From Massilia antarctica (lineage in GTDB: Bacteria; Pseudomonadota; Gammaproteobacteria; Burkholderiales; Burkholderiaceae_D), in the NCBI RefSeq assembly GCF_015689335.1, contig NZ_CP065053.1, positions 2,914,001 through 2,978,000 of the forward strand: a stretch of DNA of 64,000 nt, in the 5' to 3' direction. The notes under the pieces are model-generated. The model made no database searches and was not told the DNA's origin. It was given only the letters and a program-made list of their open reading frames with translations. Within the stretch, counting starts at the first letter, position 1, and each line of letters begins with the position of its first letter. Both the position numbers and the translations under genes were made by a program. This document shows, one piece after another, positions 18,770 to 27,389 of this stretch.

Positions 18770-19252
18770 TTAATTCTCCCTGCGGCCGTTGCTTCGGGGC
18801 GGGATGTGCACGGATTTTTCATCGTTGCGTTTGCGTCGTTTGTTCCACCAGTCGCAGCAATTGGCGCCGTCGCCGCAGGCAGAAAAAATGTCGCATGCAT
18901 TGCTGACAGTCGCCGCCGGCAGATCGCATGGGCATTCGCCCGGGACATCGCAGGGTACGTCGCAAAATCCTGCCTGATGGTTGGGGGACAGCAAACGTGG
19001 CTTGGCGAGGTGCTCCAGCGCGGGCGCCTCAACGGCGGGCCGGTAGCGGCGATAAGCTATCCCGCATTTGCGCAGGCGCCCGTTCAGGATCGCCAGGCCA
19101 TCCCACAGCCCGAAGCGGCGGATGGCGCGTGCGCCCAGATGCGAGCAGCTGGCGTTGCCGGTGTAGGCGCAGTAGGCACAGCGAAAACCCTTGTAGGGCG
19201 ACAGGTGGCGCTGGTAGAAGCCGATGGCCGATAGGGCGAGTGTTTTCATCAT
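18770..19252 (-). CDS. YidD-like membrane protein insertion efficiency factor with Cys-rich tail
   Basis: About 160 residues from ATG 19252. The N-terminal 70 residues match the YidD family: FYQRHLSPYKGFRCAYCAYTG, then CSHLGARAIRRFGLWDGL and NGRLRKCG. YidD assists the YidC/Sec route and normally sits between rnpA and yidC; this copy lies beside ruvB. Beyond the domain is a tail of about 85 residues that contains nine cysteines (for example FCDVPCDVPGECPCDLP and GANCCDWW). The frame is open to an ATG at 19333, but the YidD core starts near MKTLALSAIGFYQ, so 19252 or 19249 is preferred. Confidence 0.75.
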   Translation of the reverse strand: MMKTLALSAIGFYQRHLSPYKGFRCAYCAYTGNASCSHLGARAIRRFGLWDGLAILNGRLRKCGIAYRRYRPAVEAPALEHLAKPRLLSPNHQAGFCDVPCDVPGECPCDLPAATVSNACDIFSACGDGANCCDWWNKRRKRNDEKSVHIPPRSNGRREN

Positions 19253-19393
19253 GGTAGGGTGATCACCGTTTCTTGCAACGGCGCCTGTTTGATTGCCAAG
19301 AAGAACATTTCGCACGAAGTATGGTCTCCGCATCCTTCCAGAACAAGCAGGTATTTACGAGGCTTTTCAACCGTAAACTAGGAGTAACGTTCC

Positions 19394-20011
19394 ATGGAAG
19401 CACACGTTGTGAGCGCCTCGGACACGCCGCTGCGTCAAATCCGCGCCGTGTATGACGACGCGACCATCCGCGTTTATCAGGCGTATTCCACCCCGATCGC
19501 CGATGCCGCGCTGGCTGCCGGGACCTTTGTCTCGCCGCCGTTCAAGATGGAGCGCATGACCTGGATCAAGCCCTCCTTTCTATGGATGATGTACCGCGCG
19601 GGGTGGGGCTTCAAGGATGCGGGGCAGCAGCGTATCCTGGCGATCGACATCAGCCGCGAAGGCTTTGCATGGGCACTGGAACACGGCTGCCTGAGCCATG
19701 CGGAAGGGGAGGGCAAGGCTGCCCCCGTGGTCAACAAGGATTTGTTCCCGGTACGCATACAGTGGGATCCAGAACGCGACCTGCATTTGCACAAGCTGCC
19801 GTACAGGTCGATCCAGATCGGATTGAGCAAAGGGGCGGTGAACCTGTACACAACACAATGGATTCGCCGCATCACCGACGTGACGCCACTTGCGCATGAA
19901 ATTCATGCGCTGGTGCAGGCGGGACGGGTCGATGAGGCGCGTGACAGGCTGCCGGTGGAGCGTGCTTTCCATTGCGCCCTGGCCCCTGCTTCCCTAAGTA
20001 ATCAGACTTAA
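19394..20011 (+). CDS. DUF4291 domain-containing protein
   Basis: 205 residues that match DUF4291 along almost the whole length: QIRAVYDDATIRVYQAYS near the N-terminus, FKMERMTWIKPSFLWMMYR in the middle, LAIDISREGFAWAL, then VRIQWDPERDLHLHKLPYRSIQIGL. No enzymatic function has been assigned to the family to my knowledge. The ATG follows AGGAGTAACGTTCC. It stands alone between genes on the opposite strand. Confidence 0.88.
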   Translation: MEAHVVSASDTPLRQIRAVYDDATIRVYQAYSTPIADAALAAGTFVSPPFKMERMTWIKPSFLWMMYRAGWGFKDAGQQRILAIDISREGFAWALEHGCLSHAEGEGKAAPVVNKDLFPVRIQWDPERDLHLHKLPYRSIQIGLSKGAVNLYTTQWIRRITDVTPLAHEIHALVQAGRVDEARDRLPVERAFHCALAPASLSNQT

Positions 20012-20086
20012 CCGGGCGCCGCTTGGACATCGTGAAATTGGCGGTGTTCTTCCTCATCCCTGCGCTGGCGGAAATCGTCGGCTTTC

Positions 20087-20506
20087 TCACTTGCGTGGGT
20101 TAATATCGTCGCTCCCCTCGCGCCGGCGCAGCGGGCGATAGGCCCGGTTGCGTGTAGCCGGCCACACGAAGCAGGCGAACATATACACCGAAAAGCACAG
20201 CAGCGGCCCCATCACGGCCAGCACGGCCGGGTCGGAATACAGATACACCATGTAGCTGCCGGCGGCCAGCTGGGCCAGCACGATCACGGCCGCCAGAGCG
20301 CGCCGCCACGCCGAACGCCCGATGCGATAGCCGCCAATGGCAAAGAAAAAGTAACCCGCCGCGAAGGCAAGAATGCCCGCGCACATGAGCAGCAAGGTCG
20401 CGTCACCCGCAAACGGGTGCAACTGCGCCGGCGGCAGCAAGGTAAACGAGGTGGCGAACAATGCCGCCATGCCCACCAGGAAGGCGAGCACCTGTAAAAG
20501 TAACAT
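20087..20506 (-). CDS. Small four-helix membrane protein, unknown function
   Basis: 139 residues from ATG 20506, which has GTGGAG eight bases upstream; earlier in-frame starts (ATG 20542, TTG 20557) lack a site. Four hydrophobic stretches are visible: MLLLQVLAFLVGMAALFATS, ATLLLMCAGILAFAAGYFFF, ALAAVIVLAQLAAGSYMVYLY and VMGPLLCFSVYMFACFVW, with an Arg-rich C-terminus that is probably cytoplasmic. No family is recognised. It is divergent from the UPF0178 gene. Confidence 0.75.
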   Translation of the reverse strand: MLLLQVLAFLVGMAALFATSFTLLPPAQLHPFAGDATLLLMCAGILAFAAGYFFFAIGGYRIGRSAWRRALAAVIVLAQLAAGSYMVYLYSDPAVLAVMGPLLCFSVYMFACFVWPATRNRAYRPLRRREGSDDINPRK

Positions 20507-20679
20507 CTGGACTCCACGTGACGCATCGGACCAAGATGGCATCCGGCGAAGTTTCAATCGGCAGAAATTGCCTGAAATTTATGAAACTTGTTTAAAGATA
20601 ACATATGATGCCATGGCGCGCCAGCCGCTGGCGTTATACTGCACACACACACCCGCAACCCGCCAAGAAAGAAGTGACA

Positions 20680-21138
20680 ATGATGCAAATCTGGGTCGAT
20701 GCCGATGCCTGTCCGGTCGTCATCAAGGACATCCTGTACCGCGTGGCCGAGCGCCTGCAATTGAACGTGACCCTGGTCGCCAACCAGCTGATGCGGGTGC
20801 CGCCGTCGCGCTTCGTGCGCGCGGTGCAGGTGCCGGCTGGCGCCGACGTGGCCGATGCCGAAATCGTGCGCCTGCTGGCCCCGGGCGACCTGGTGGTCAC
20901 GGGCGACATTCCGCTGGCGGCCGACGTACTCCTTAAAGGCGGCTTCGCGCTCAATCCGCGCGGCGAGTTCTACACCAACGACAACATCGCCCAGATGCTC
21001 ACCATGCGCACCTTCATGGATGAATTGCGCGGCAGCGGAGTCGACACGGGTGGCCCGGCGCCCTTCGGCCAGGCCGACCGCCAGAACTTCGCCAACCAGC
21101 TCGACCGTCACCTTGCCCGCCACGCCAAACGCCCCTGA
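20680..21138 (+). CDS. UPF0178 (YaiI/YqxD) family protein
   Basis: 152 residues with the family signature [22 protein letters not shown] at the N-terminus, followed by [31 protein letters not shown] and MRTFMDELR. The fold is PIN/NYN-like with Asp residues that could bind metal, but no activity is established. Start ATG 20680 (or 20683) has AAGAAAGAAG upstream; the frame is open further upstream without supporting signals. Confidence 0.92.
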   Translation: MMQIWVDADACPVVIKDILYRVAERLQLNVTLVANQLMRVPPSRFVRAVQVPAGADVADAEIVRLLAPGDLVVTGDIPLAADVLLKGGFALNPRGEFYTNDNIAQMLTMRTFMDELRGSGVDTGGPAPFGQADRQNFANQLDRHLARHAKRP

Positions 21139-21197
21139 ACCCGCGTACAATGACGGTACGGTCTGACAAAAAAATCAAGATTACTGTAAGGATAAGC

Positions 21198-21425
21198 ATG
21201 AAGCTGTTACGCATCCTTGGCCTCCTGTTCGCCGCCGCTGTCATGGTCGGTTTTGGCTTGTGCGGGGTGTTCGGGGTGATGATCGGCATCCAGCCCGGCG
21301 CTGATCTGGGCCACCGGTTGAATATCGGCTTCTTTCTTGGCCTGGCCGGTCTGGCCATTTGTGGCGCCCTTGCCTGGTACCTGGGCAGCAAAGTGCGTAA
21401 AGCGTTCGCCTCGCCCCGCGAGTGA
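21198..21425 (+). CDS. Small membrane protein (two hydrophobic helices)
   Basis: 75 residues starting at ATG 21198 with AAGGATAAGC upstream. Two hydrophobic segments (LLRILGLLFAAAVMVGFGLC and IGFFLGLAGLAICGALAWYLG) flank a short loop. The AVMVGFGxCGVxG stretch is shared with the next gene, so the two are tandem paralogues. Unknown function. It lies immediately before an Lgt-like/radical SAM gene pair and may be cotranscribed. Confidence 0.75.
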   Translation: MKLLRILGLLFAAAVMVGFGLCGVFGVMIGIQPGADLGHRLNIGFFLGLAGLAICGALAWYLGSKVRKAFASPRE

Positions 21426-21472
21426 GCAGGCGGCCGCCATCATCGTCACACCCATTTTCTTGTGAGGCACAT

Positions 21473-21709
21473 ATGTCCTTTCTACGCGCCGTCAGTTTGT
21501 TGCTTGCCCTGGCCGTCATGGTGGGCTTTGGCGCGTGTGGGGTGTTGGGGCTGATTCTCGGCGCGCACGCCGCAAGCACAACGGGATTTAACGAATTGAT
21601 CGTGTATGGCTGCATCGGCTTGGGGATTGCCGCCATGATCGCCTGGGGCATCTACCGCCGGGTAAGGACGGGTGGCTTGCGTCGCGCGTCGACGCCGCCG
21701 GGGCCGTGA
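21473..21709 (+). CDS. Small membrane protein, paralogue of preceding gene
   Basis: 78 residues from ATG 21473 (TGTGAGGCACAT upstream). It shares LAVMVGFGACGVLGLILG with its neighbour and has a second hydrophobic segment, LIVYGCIGLGIAAMIAWGIY, then a basic tail. Its stop codon overlaps the GTG of the Lgt-like gene (GTGA), indicating translational coupling. Confidence 0.76.
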   Translation: MSFLRAVSLLLALAVMVGFGACGVLGLILGAHAASTTGFNELIVYGCIGLGIAAMIAWGIYRRVRTGGLRRASTPPGP

Positions 21710-22473
21710 GCGCGCCATTGCTCTCGCCGGGCGCCGCCCATGCCGTCCACCTGCTGTTCGAGTGGGCCGCCATCGCCATCGGCGTGCAGCTGTACCGGCG
21801 CCAGCGCGCGCGCGGCGGCGCCAGCGGCATCCTCAGCAACAGCGGCTATGCCGTCGTGATCGGCTGTATCTTGGGCGCCGCCATCGGCAACAAGCTGGTG
21901 TTCTGGATCGAGTACCCGCATCTGTGGGCCGCGCATGCCGGCACGCTGACGGTCTGGATGTCCGGGCAGTCGATCGTCGGCGGCCTGCTGGGTGGCTTGC
22001 TGGGCGTGGAAATCGCCAAAAAATTGTCCGGCCAGCGCCAGTCCACCGGCGACCAGTTCGTGCTGCCGCTGATGGCGGGTATCGCCGTCGGGCGCATCGG
22101 CTGTTTTCTCGCGGGCCTGAACGACGGCACCTACGGCAAGGCCACCAGCTTGCCCTGGGGCGTCGATTTCGGCGACGGCGTCCTGCGCCACCCAACCCAG
22201 CTCTACGACATCGCCTTCGTGCTCGCGTGGGGCGGCCTGCTGCTGGCGCTGCGCGCACGCTGGCGCGACAAGCCGGGCCTGATGTTCAAGCTGTTCCTGT
22301 CCGGCTACCTGGTCTGGCGCTTCGCCGTCGATGCCATCAAACCGCTGCGCTACGATTACGGCGCGGGGCTGGGCGGGGTGCAACTGGTCTGCCTGGCCGG
22401 GCTGCTCTGTTATCTTCCCTTCCTCGCCAGGCAGCTCGGCGGGCCGGCACCACTGAAAGCGATTGCACCATGA
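21706..22473 (+). CDS. Prolipoprotein diacylglyceryl transferase (Lgt)-like membrane enzyme
   Basis: 255 residues from GTG 21706. Multi-spanning, with Lgt-family features: the GRIGCFLAGLNDGTYG segment that corresponds to the Lgt signature (glycerophospholipid-binding Arg), SIVGGLLGG, HPTQLYD and a final RFAVDAIKP. True Lgt transfers diacylglycerol from phosphatidylglycerol to lipobox Cys. This is a divergent, shorter copy translationally coupled on both sides (GTGA at its start, ATGA into the radical SAM gene), so it may act on another substrate. The housekeeping lgt is expected elsewhere. Confidence 0.85.
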   Translation: MSAPLLSPGAAHAVHLLFEWAAIAIGVQLYRRQRARGGASGILSNSGYAVVIGCILGAAIGNKLVFWIEYPHLWAAHAGTLTVWMSGQSIVGGLLGGLLGVEIAKKLSGQRQSTGDQFVLPLMAGIAVGRIGCFLAGLNDGTYGKATSLPWGVDFGDGVLRHPTQLYDIAFVLAWGGLLLALRARWRDKPGLMFKLFLSGYLVWRFAVDAIKPLRYDYGAGLGGVQLVCLAGLLCYLPFLARQLGGPAPLKAIAP

Positions 22474-23936
22474 GCCGGAAAATCCGTCCCTATCTGTTTT
22501 ACGACACCACCACCTCGGTATGTTCGACCTGCCTGCATCCGGTCGAGGTCAAGATCATCTTCAAGGGCACCGACGTCTTCATGGACAAGTGGTGCAGCGC
22601 GCACGGCGCCGAACGGGTGCTGGTCAGCGACGATGTCGATTACTACCGCCTGTGCCGCGAAGTCTTCGTCAAGCATCCGGAAATGCCGCAGACCTTCAAC
22701 ACGCCGATGCAGTACGGCTGCCCTTACGACTGCGGCCTGTGTCCGGACCACATGCAGCATTCCTGCCTGTCGATCGTCGAAATCACCGACAACTGCAACC
22801 TGAACTGCCCCGTGTGTTATGCCGAAAGCGGCACCCACCGCGAGCTGCACAAGCCGTTCGAGGACATCATCAGGATGCTCGACGCGGTCGTCGCCAACGA
22901 AGGGGAGGCGGATGTGATGCAGCTCTCGGGCGGCGAGCCCACCCTGCACCCGCGCTTCTGGGACATCCTCGACGCGGCCAAGGCGCGCCCGATCAAGCAC
23001 GTGATGGTCAACACCAACGGCATCGTGCTGGCGCAGGACCCGGCCTTCGCCCAGCGCCTGGCTACCTATGCCCCCGGGATCGAGGTGTACCTGCAGTTCG
23101 ATTCCCTGCGCGCCGCCGTGCACAAGGTGCTGCGCGGCGCCGACCTGACCCGCATCCGCGCGCAGGCGCTGGTCAACCTGAACGCGGCTGGTGTGTCGAC
23201 CACCCTGGTGGTGACCTTGAAGAAGGGCTTGAACGACGATGAAATCGGCGCCATTATCGACTTTGCGCTGACCCAGCCCTGCGTGCGCGGCGTGACCTTG
23301 CAGCCGATCCAGGATGCCGGCCGGGTCGAGCAGTACGACCCGCGCGTGCACCGCCTGACGGTATCGGAAGTGCGCCGCAAGATCGCCGAACAGACGTCCC
23401 TGTTCACCTTGCAGGATATCGTTCCGGTGCCCTGCAATCCGGACACCCTGGCCATGGCGTATGCGCTCAAGACGGCCGACCAGGTGGTGCCGCTGACGCG
23501 CTACCTCGATCCGCAAACCCTGGTCGAAGGCAGCAGCAATACCATCGTCTTCGAGCGCGACGAGACGCTCAAAAAGAGCATGAAGGAGCAGGTCTTCAAA
23601 CTGTTCTCGACCAACCACTCGCCCGAGTCGCAGGCCAACTGCCTGTCCGAGTTGATGTGCTGCCTGCCGCTGATCGACGCGCCCGCGGGTCTGCGCTACG
23701 ACAATGTGTTCCGCGTGCTGATCGTGCAGTTCATGGATGCGTATTCGCTCGACGTGCGCGCGCTGAAAAAATCATGCATCCATTTCGCGCTGCCGGACGG
23801 GAAGATGATCCCGTTCGAGAGCTACAACCTGCTGTACCGCGGCGGCGAGCAACTGGCCGAGATCCGCGCCAGCATCGCGCAGCAGACCGCGCAGCGCAAA
23901 GGTGCGCGCAAGGTCATTCCGATCGGCGCGCAGTAA
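22470..23936 (+). CDS. Radical SAM enzyme, COG1964 / tetraether synthase (Tes)-like
   Basis: 488 residues from ATG 22470, overlapping the Lgt-like stop. N-terminal cysteines (VCSTCLHPVEVK) precede CPYDCGLCPDHMQHSCLSI and then the SAM [4Fe-4S] motif CNLNCPVC (Cys109, Cys113, Cys116), followed by QLSGGEPTLHPRFWDIL. This order is typical of COG1964, whose archaeal member Tes joins lipid tails to make tetraethers. Further cysteines (VPCNPD, LMCCLP) could bind extra clusters. Pairing with an Lgt-like acyl-glycerol enzyme suggests lipid modification, which is inference. The longer open frame upstream lies within the preceding genes. Confidence 0.85.
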   Translation: MSRKIRPYLFYDTTTSVCSTCLHPVEVKIIFKGTDVFMDKWCSAHGAERVLVSDDVDYYRLCREVFVKHPEMPQTFNTPMQYGCPYDCGLCPDHMQHSCLSIVEITDNCNLNCPVCYAESGTHRELHKPFEDIIRMLDAVVANEGEADVMQLSGGEPTLHPRFWDILDAAKARPIKHVMVNTNGIVLAQDPAFAQRLATYAPGIEVYLQFDSLRAAVHKVLRGADLTRIRAQALVNLNAAGVSTTLVVTLKKGLNDDEIGAIIDFALTQPCVRGVTLQPIQDAGRVEQYDPRVHRLTVSEVRRKIAEQTSLFTLQDIVPVPCNPDTLAMAYALKTADQVVPLTRYLDPQTLVEGSSNTIVFERDETLKKSMKEQVFKLFSTNHSPESQANCLSELMCCLPLIDAPAGLRYDNVFRVLIVQFMDAYSLDVRALKKSCIHFALPDGKMIPFESYNLLYRGGEQLAEIRASIAQQTAQRKGARKVIPIGAQ

Positions 23937-23950
23937 GGCCGCCATGAGAG

Positions 23951-24709
23951 TCAGTGCGGCGCGCGCTTCATTGCAATGACTTCACCAAGGGAATGCGCCC
24001 CGGGTGCATACAGCGCCAGGCCCGCGCCGGCAACGGCCATGCTCAGCGCGGCGGCCAGGAATGCCCGGCCGGTGCGCCGGATGGCCGGTTCGATCCAGTG
24101 AGCGCGGTCGAGGCCCCGCAGGCGCCGATACAGGCTGGCCGAGAGCAGCCCGTCGACCAGCAGCTCGGCGAATAGCAGCGGCGCCGAGGACACCAGCGAG
24201 AACATCATGAAGACGGCGGCCCCCATGGCGACGCAGATGGCTGCGAGCAGCGCCAGGGGAATCAACAGCTCTTCGGCGCTGCCGACCGCTTCGAGCGCCG
24301 CATCGACGCCGCTGTCGCCCAGGTCCGGCATGATGCTGCCGCCGGGCGAGTCGAAATTGCCGCTGGCGCCGCCGCCGTCGAAGCTGCCGCCCTTGCCGCT
24401 GTAAGACCCGCCCGAGCCGCGCCCGGACGGTGTCAGGTCCGGCAGGCCGATGTCGCCGCCGCGCAAGCGCAGCCAGATCCACAGCAGCACGAGGAAGGCC
24501 AGATAGGCGACGGCGATCGATGCCGGATAACGCAGCCACATGGAACGCAGCCCGGCCAACAGTAGTAGAAAGGAGGCGAGAAAGCCGGCCGCGCCGGTCA
24601 GGGTGACCAGCAGGAGCATCTGCAAGCGCGGATAACTGTCGCGTTCGAGCTGGCCGCGAAGGCGCTCGACGTCGCGCGCGCGCTGCGATACGGCGGGGCG
24701 CCGTCTCAC
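23951..24709 (-). CDS. Membrane protein with Gly/Ser-rich loop, unknown function
   Basis: 252 residues from GTG 24709 (an ATG at 24619 is the alternative). Helices at LLLVTLTGAAGFLASFLLLLAG and IAVAYLAFLVLLWIWLRL are followed by a low-complexity loop (GSGGSYSGKGGSFDGGGASG) and further helices at LLIPLALLAAICVAMGAAVF, APLLFAELLVDGLLS and FLAAALSMAVAGAGLALYAPG. No family is assigned with confidence. It is transcribed with the VOC gene 33 bp upstream and converges on the radical SAM gene. Confidence 0.7.
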   Translation of the reverse strand: MRRRPAVSQRARDVERLRGQLERDSYPRLQMLLLVTLTGAAGFLASFLLLLAGLRSMWLRYPASIAVAYLAFLVLLWIWLRLRGGDIGLPDLTPSGRGSGGSYSGKGGSFDGGGASGNFDSPGGSIMPDLGDSGVDAALEAVGSAEELLIPLALLAAICVAMGAAVFMMFSLVSSAPLLFAELLVDGLLSASLYRRLRGLDRAHWIEPAIRRTGRAFLAAALSMAVAGAGLALYAPGAHSLGEVIAMKRAPH

Positions 24710-24742
24710 GGGATGCTCACAGCGGACCGGCGTGCGGTGCGC

Positions 24743-25114
24743 TCAGGGTTCGGCCTGGTGGCATACGGCTTCGATATTGTGGCCATCGGGGCCGATGACG
24801 AAGGCGCCGTAATAGTCCGGATGATACTGCGCGCGGATGCCCGGCGCGCCGTTATCCTTGGCGCCGGCGTCGAGCGCGGCGGCGTAAAACTGGCGTACCT
24901 GTTCGCGACTGTCGGCCACGAAGGCCACATGCAGATGGCCCTGGACCGTGCCGCCCTTGCCGAGCCAGAACTCGGGCTTGCCGTTCTTACCCAAGCCCGC
25001 CCAGTCGTTTACTTCGAGAATCACGGTAATTCCCAGCGGCGCGAGCGCCTTGCTGAAAAAAATTTTGCTCTGTTCATAGTCGCTTACTGCAAAGCCAAGA
25101 TGGTCGATGATCAT
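24743..25114 (-). CDS. VOC family protein (glyoxalase/bleomycin-resistance fold)
   Basis: 123 residues, one vicinal-oxygen-chelate module pair. MIIDHLGFAVSDYEQSKIFFSKAL carries the first metal His, GHLHVAFVADSREQV the second, and FVIGPDGHNIEAV the terminal Glu. Such proteins are small dioxygenases, isomerases or resistance proteins; nothing in the sequence fixes a substrate. Likely cotranscribed with the downstream membrane protein gene. Confidence 0.88.
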   Translation of the reverse strand: MIIDHLGFAVSDYEQSKIFFSKALAPLGITVILEVNDWAGLGKNGKPEFWLGKGGTVQGHLHVAFVADSREQVRQFYAAALDAGAKDNGAPGIRAQYHPDYYGAFVIGPDGHNIEAVCHQAEP

Positions 25115-25250
25115 GTCAGGTCCGGTGGCGAGTTAACGGGATGATCGTGTCGCCATGTTTTTCATGGCAACCTTGTGCTTTGAATACTATCAGGATTGGC
25201 GACCCGCAACAACGCCGGTCGATGCCGCGCGGAACGGGCGGGAAAGGCGT

Positions 25251-25706
25251 TTACTCTTCGCGCACCCAGACCTGGGAGCGGCCAAACATCGGCATGCCCA
25301 TGTAGCCGCGTACGTTGAGCTTCTTGCCGCCGTCGACGACTTTGAGCTTGCTCTTGTAGACCTTGCCGTTGTCCGGGTCGAGGATCTGGCCGCCGGTATA
25401 CTCGTCGCCTTCTTTTTTCAGGCCGCTCATGAAGGTCAGGCCGAGGATCGGCTGGTCCTTGTTGGCGCCTTCGCACTTGGTGCACTTGGGATTCTGGTCG
25501 GTGCCCTCGGGGCGGAACAGTTTTTCGAGCTTGCCCTGGATTTCGCCGTTGTGCTCGCTGATGCGGATCAGCGCCTTCGGCTTGCCAGTCACGTCATCGA
25601 TGTTTTTCCACAGGCCGACCGGGGACGCTGTTTCCTGCGCCAGTGCCAGGGCTGGCGACATGGCCAGCATCGCGGCAATCAGGGTGGCAGTTGTAAGTGC
25701 TTTCAT
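25251..25706 (-). CDS. DUF2147 domain-containing secreted protein
   Basis: 151 residues. Signal peptide MKALTTATLIAAMLAMSPALALAQ, then the DUF2147 pattern: SPVGLWKNIDDVTGKPKALIRI, the CTKCEG cysteine pair, GLTFMSGLKK, ILDPDNGKVYKSKLKV and RGYMGMPMFGRSQVWVR. Proteins of this family are periplasmic or outer-membrane-associated and of unknown activity. The ATG has GGAGACACC upstream. Confidence 0.92.
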   Translation of the reverse strand: MKALTTATLIAAMLAMSPALALAQETASPVGLWKNIDDVTGKPKALIRISEHNGEIQGKLEKLFRPEGTDQNPKCTKCEGANKDQPILGLTFMSGLKKEGDEYTGGQILDPDNGKVYKSKLKVVDGGKKLNVRGYMGMPMFGRSQVWVREE

Positions 25707-25899
25707 GGTGTCTCCAGTATTGTTAGTTTGTCCAGCGCTGCTAGTGTAGCAAACTGGCTTTGCACTGGCCCCACAACTTTGTATCAGCTTGTGTGGGGTC
25801 TACCGGGACCGCGGAAAGATTGAAAGCACGCTGGCTGGATTGAACGCGGTGATGCCAACGGATGACGCCCGCCGTGCGCGGGCGTCGGTATGGGCGACT

Positions 25900-26892
<993 letters not shown>

Positions 26893-27389
26893 GTATTTCC
26901 TTCGTTTCAAAAATCGTTGTGCTGCGCGAGCCAATGGAAATCCATCACGGCAATGCCGCTGGCTCAGCAAAAGTTGCTTGCAGGTGAGTGCCGGCCTGAG
27001 CCGGTCAATGATGTTGTTGTGCGCGCTTGGAACGCCGGCCTTGGTGCGAACGCGTGTGGCCGGGTAACAGGATTTCCATCGGCGCTGTATGCCGACGGAC
27101 GGGAACAAATCAGGAACATCGCAGGTGTGGCCGGATTGCCAATAGCAGGATTGGGCCCGGCTCACCAAAGAGCGATAGTATAAAGAAACTTAAAGTTCTT
27201 TACAGAAAAATATCATCAAATGTGAAGCAAATAAGACAACGTTCATTTTCAACTTGACATTTTTTTGTAGGTGCGGCGCGCTTGCGACCCGGGAGGACGC
27301 AAACGCGCTCAACCGTTGGGCGACGGGCGCCGCCCTGGTGTCGTGCAAGCGGCGGCCGCGTCAGCAGCCGCCGTCCGGACAGGTCTGGC
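26893..27389. other. Intergenic region between the lipoprotein gene and valS
   Basis: About 500 bp with no supportable gene. The part at 27175-27270 is clearly AT-rich relative to the surroundings and contains TTGACATTTTTTT at 27254-27266. No structured RNA, terminator with T-tract or repeat was identified; the open frames that cross it lack homology-like features. Confidence 0.5.
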
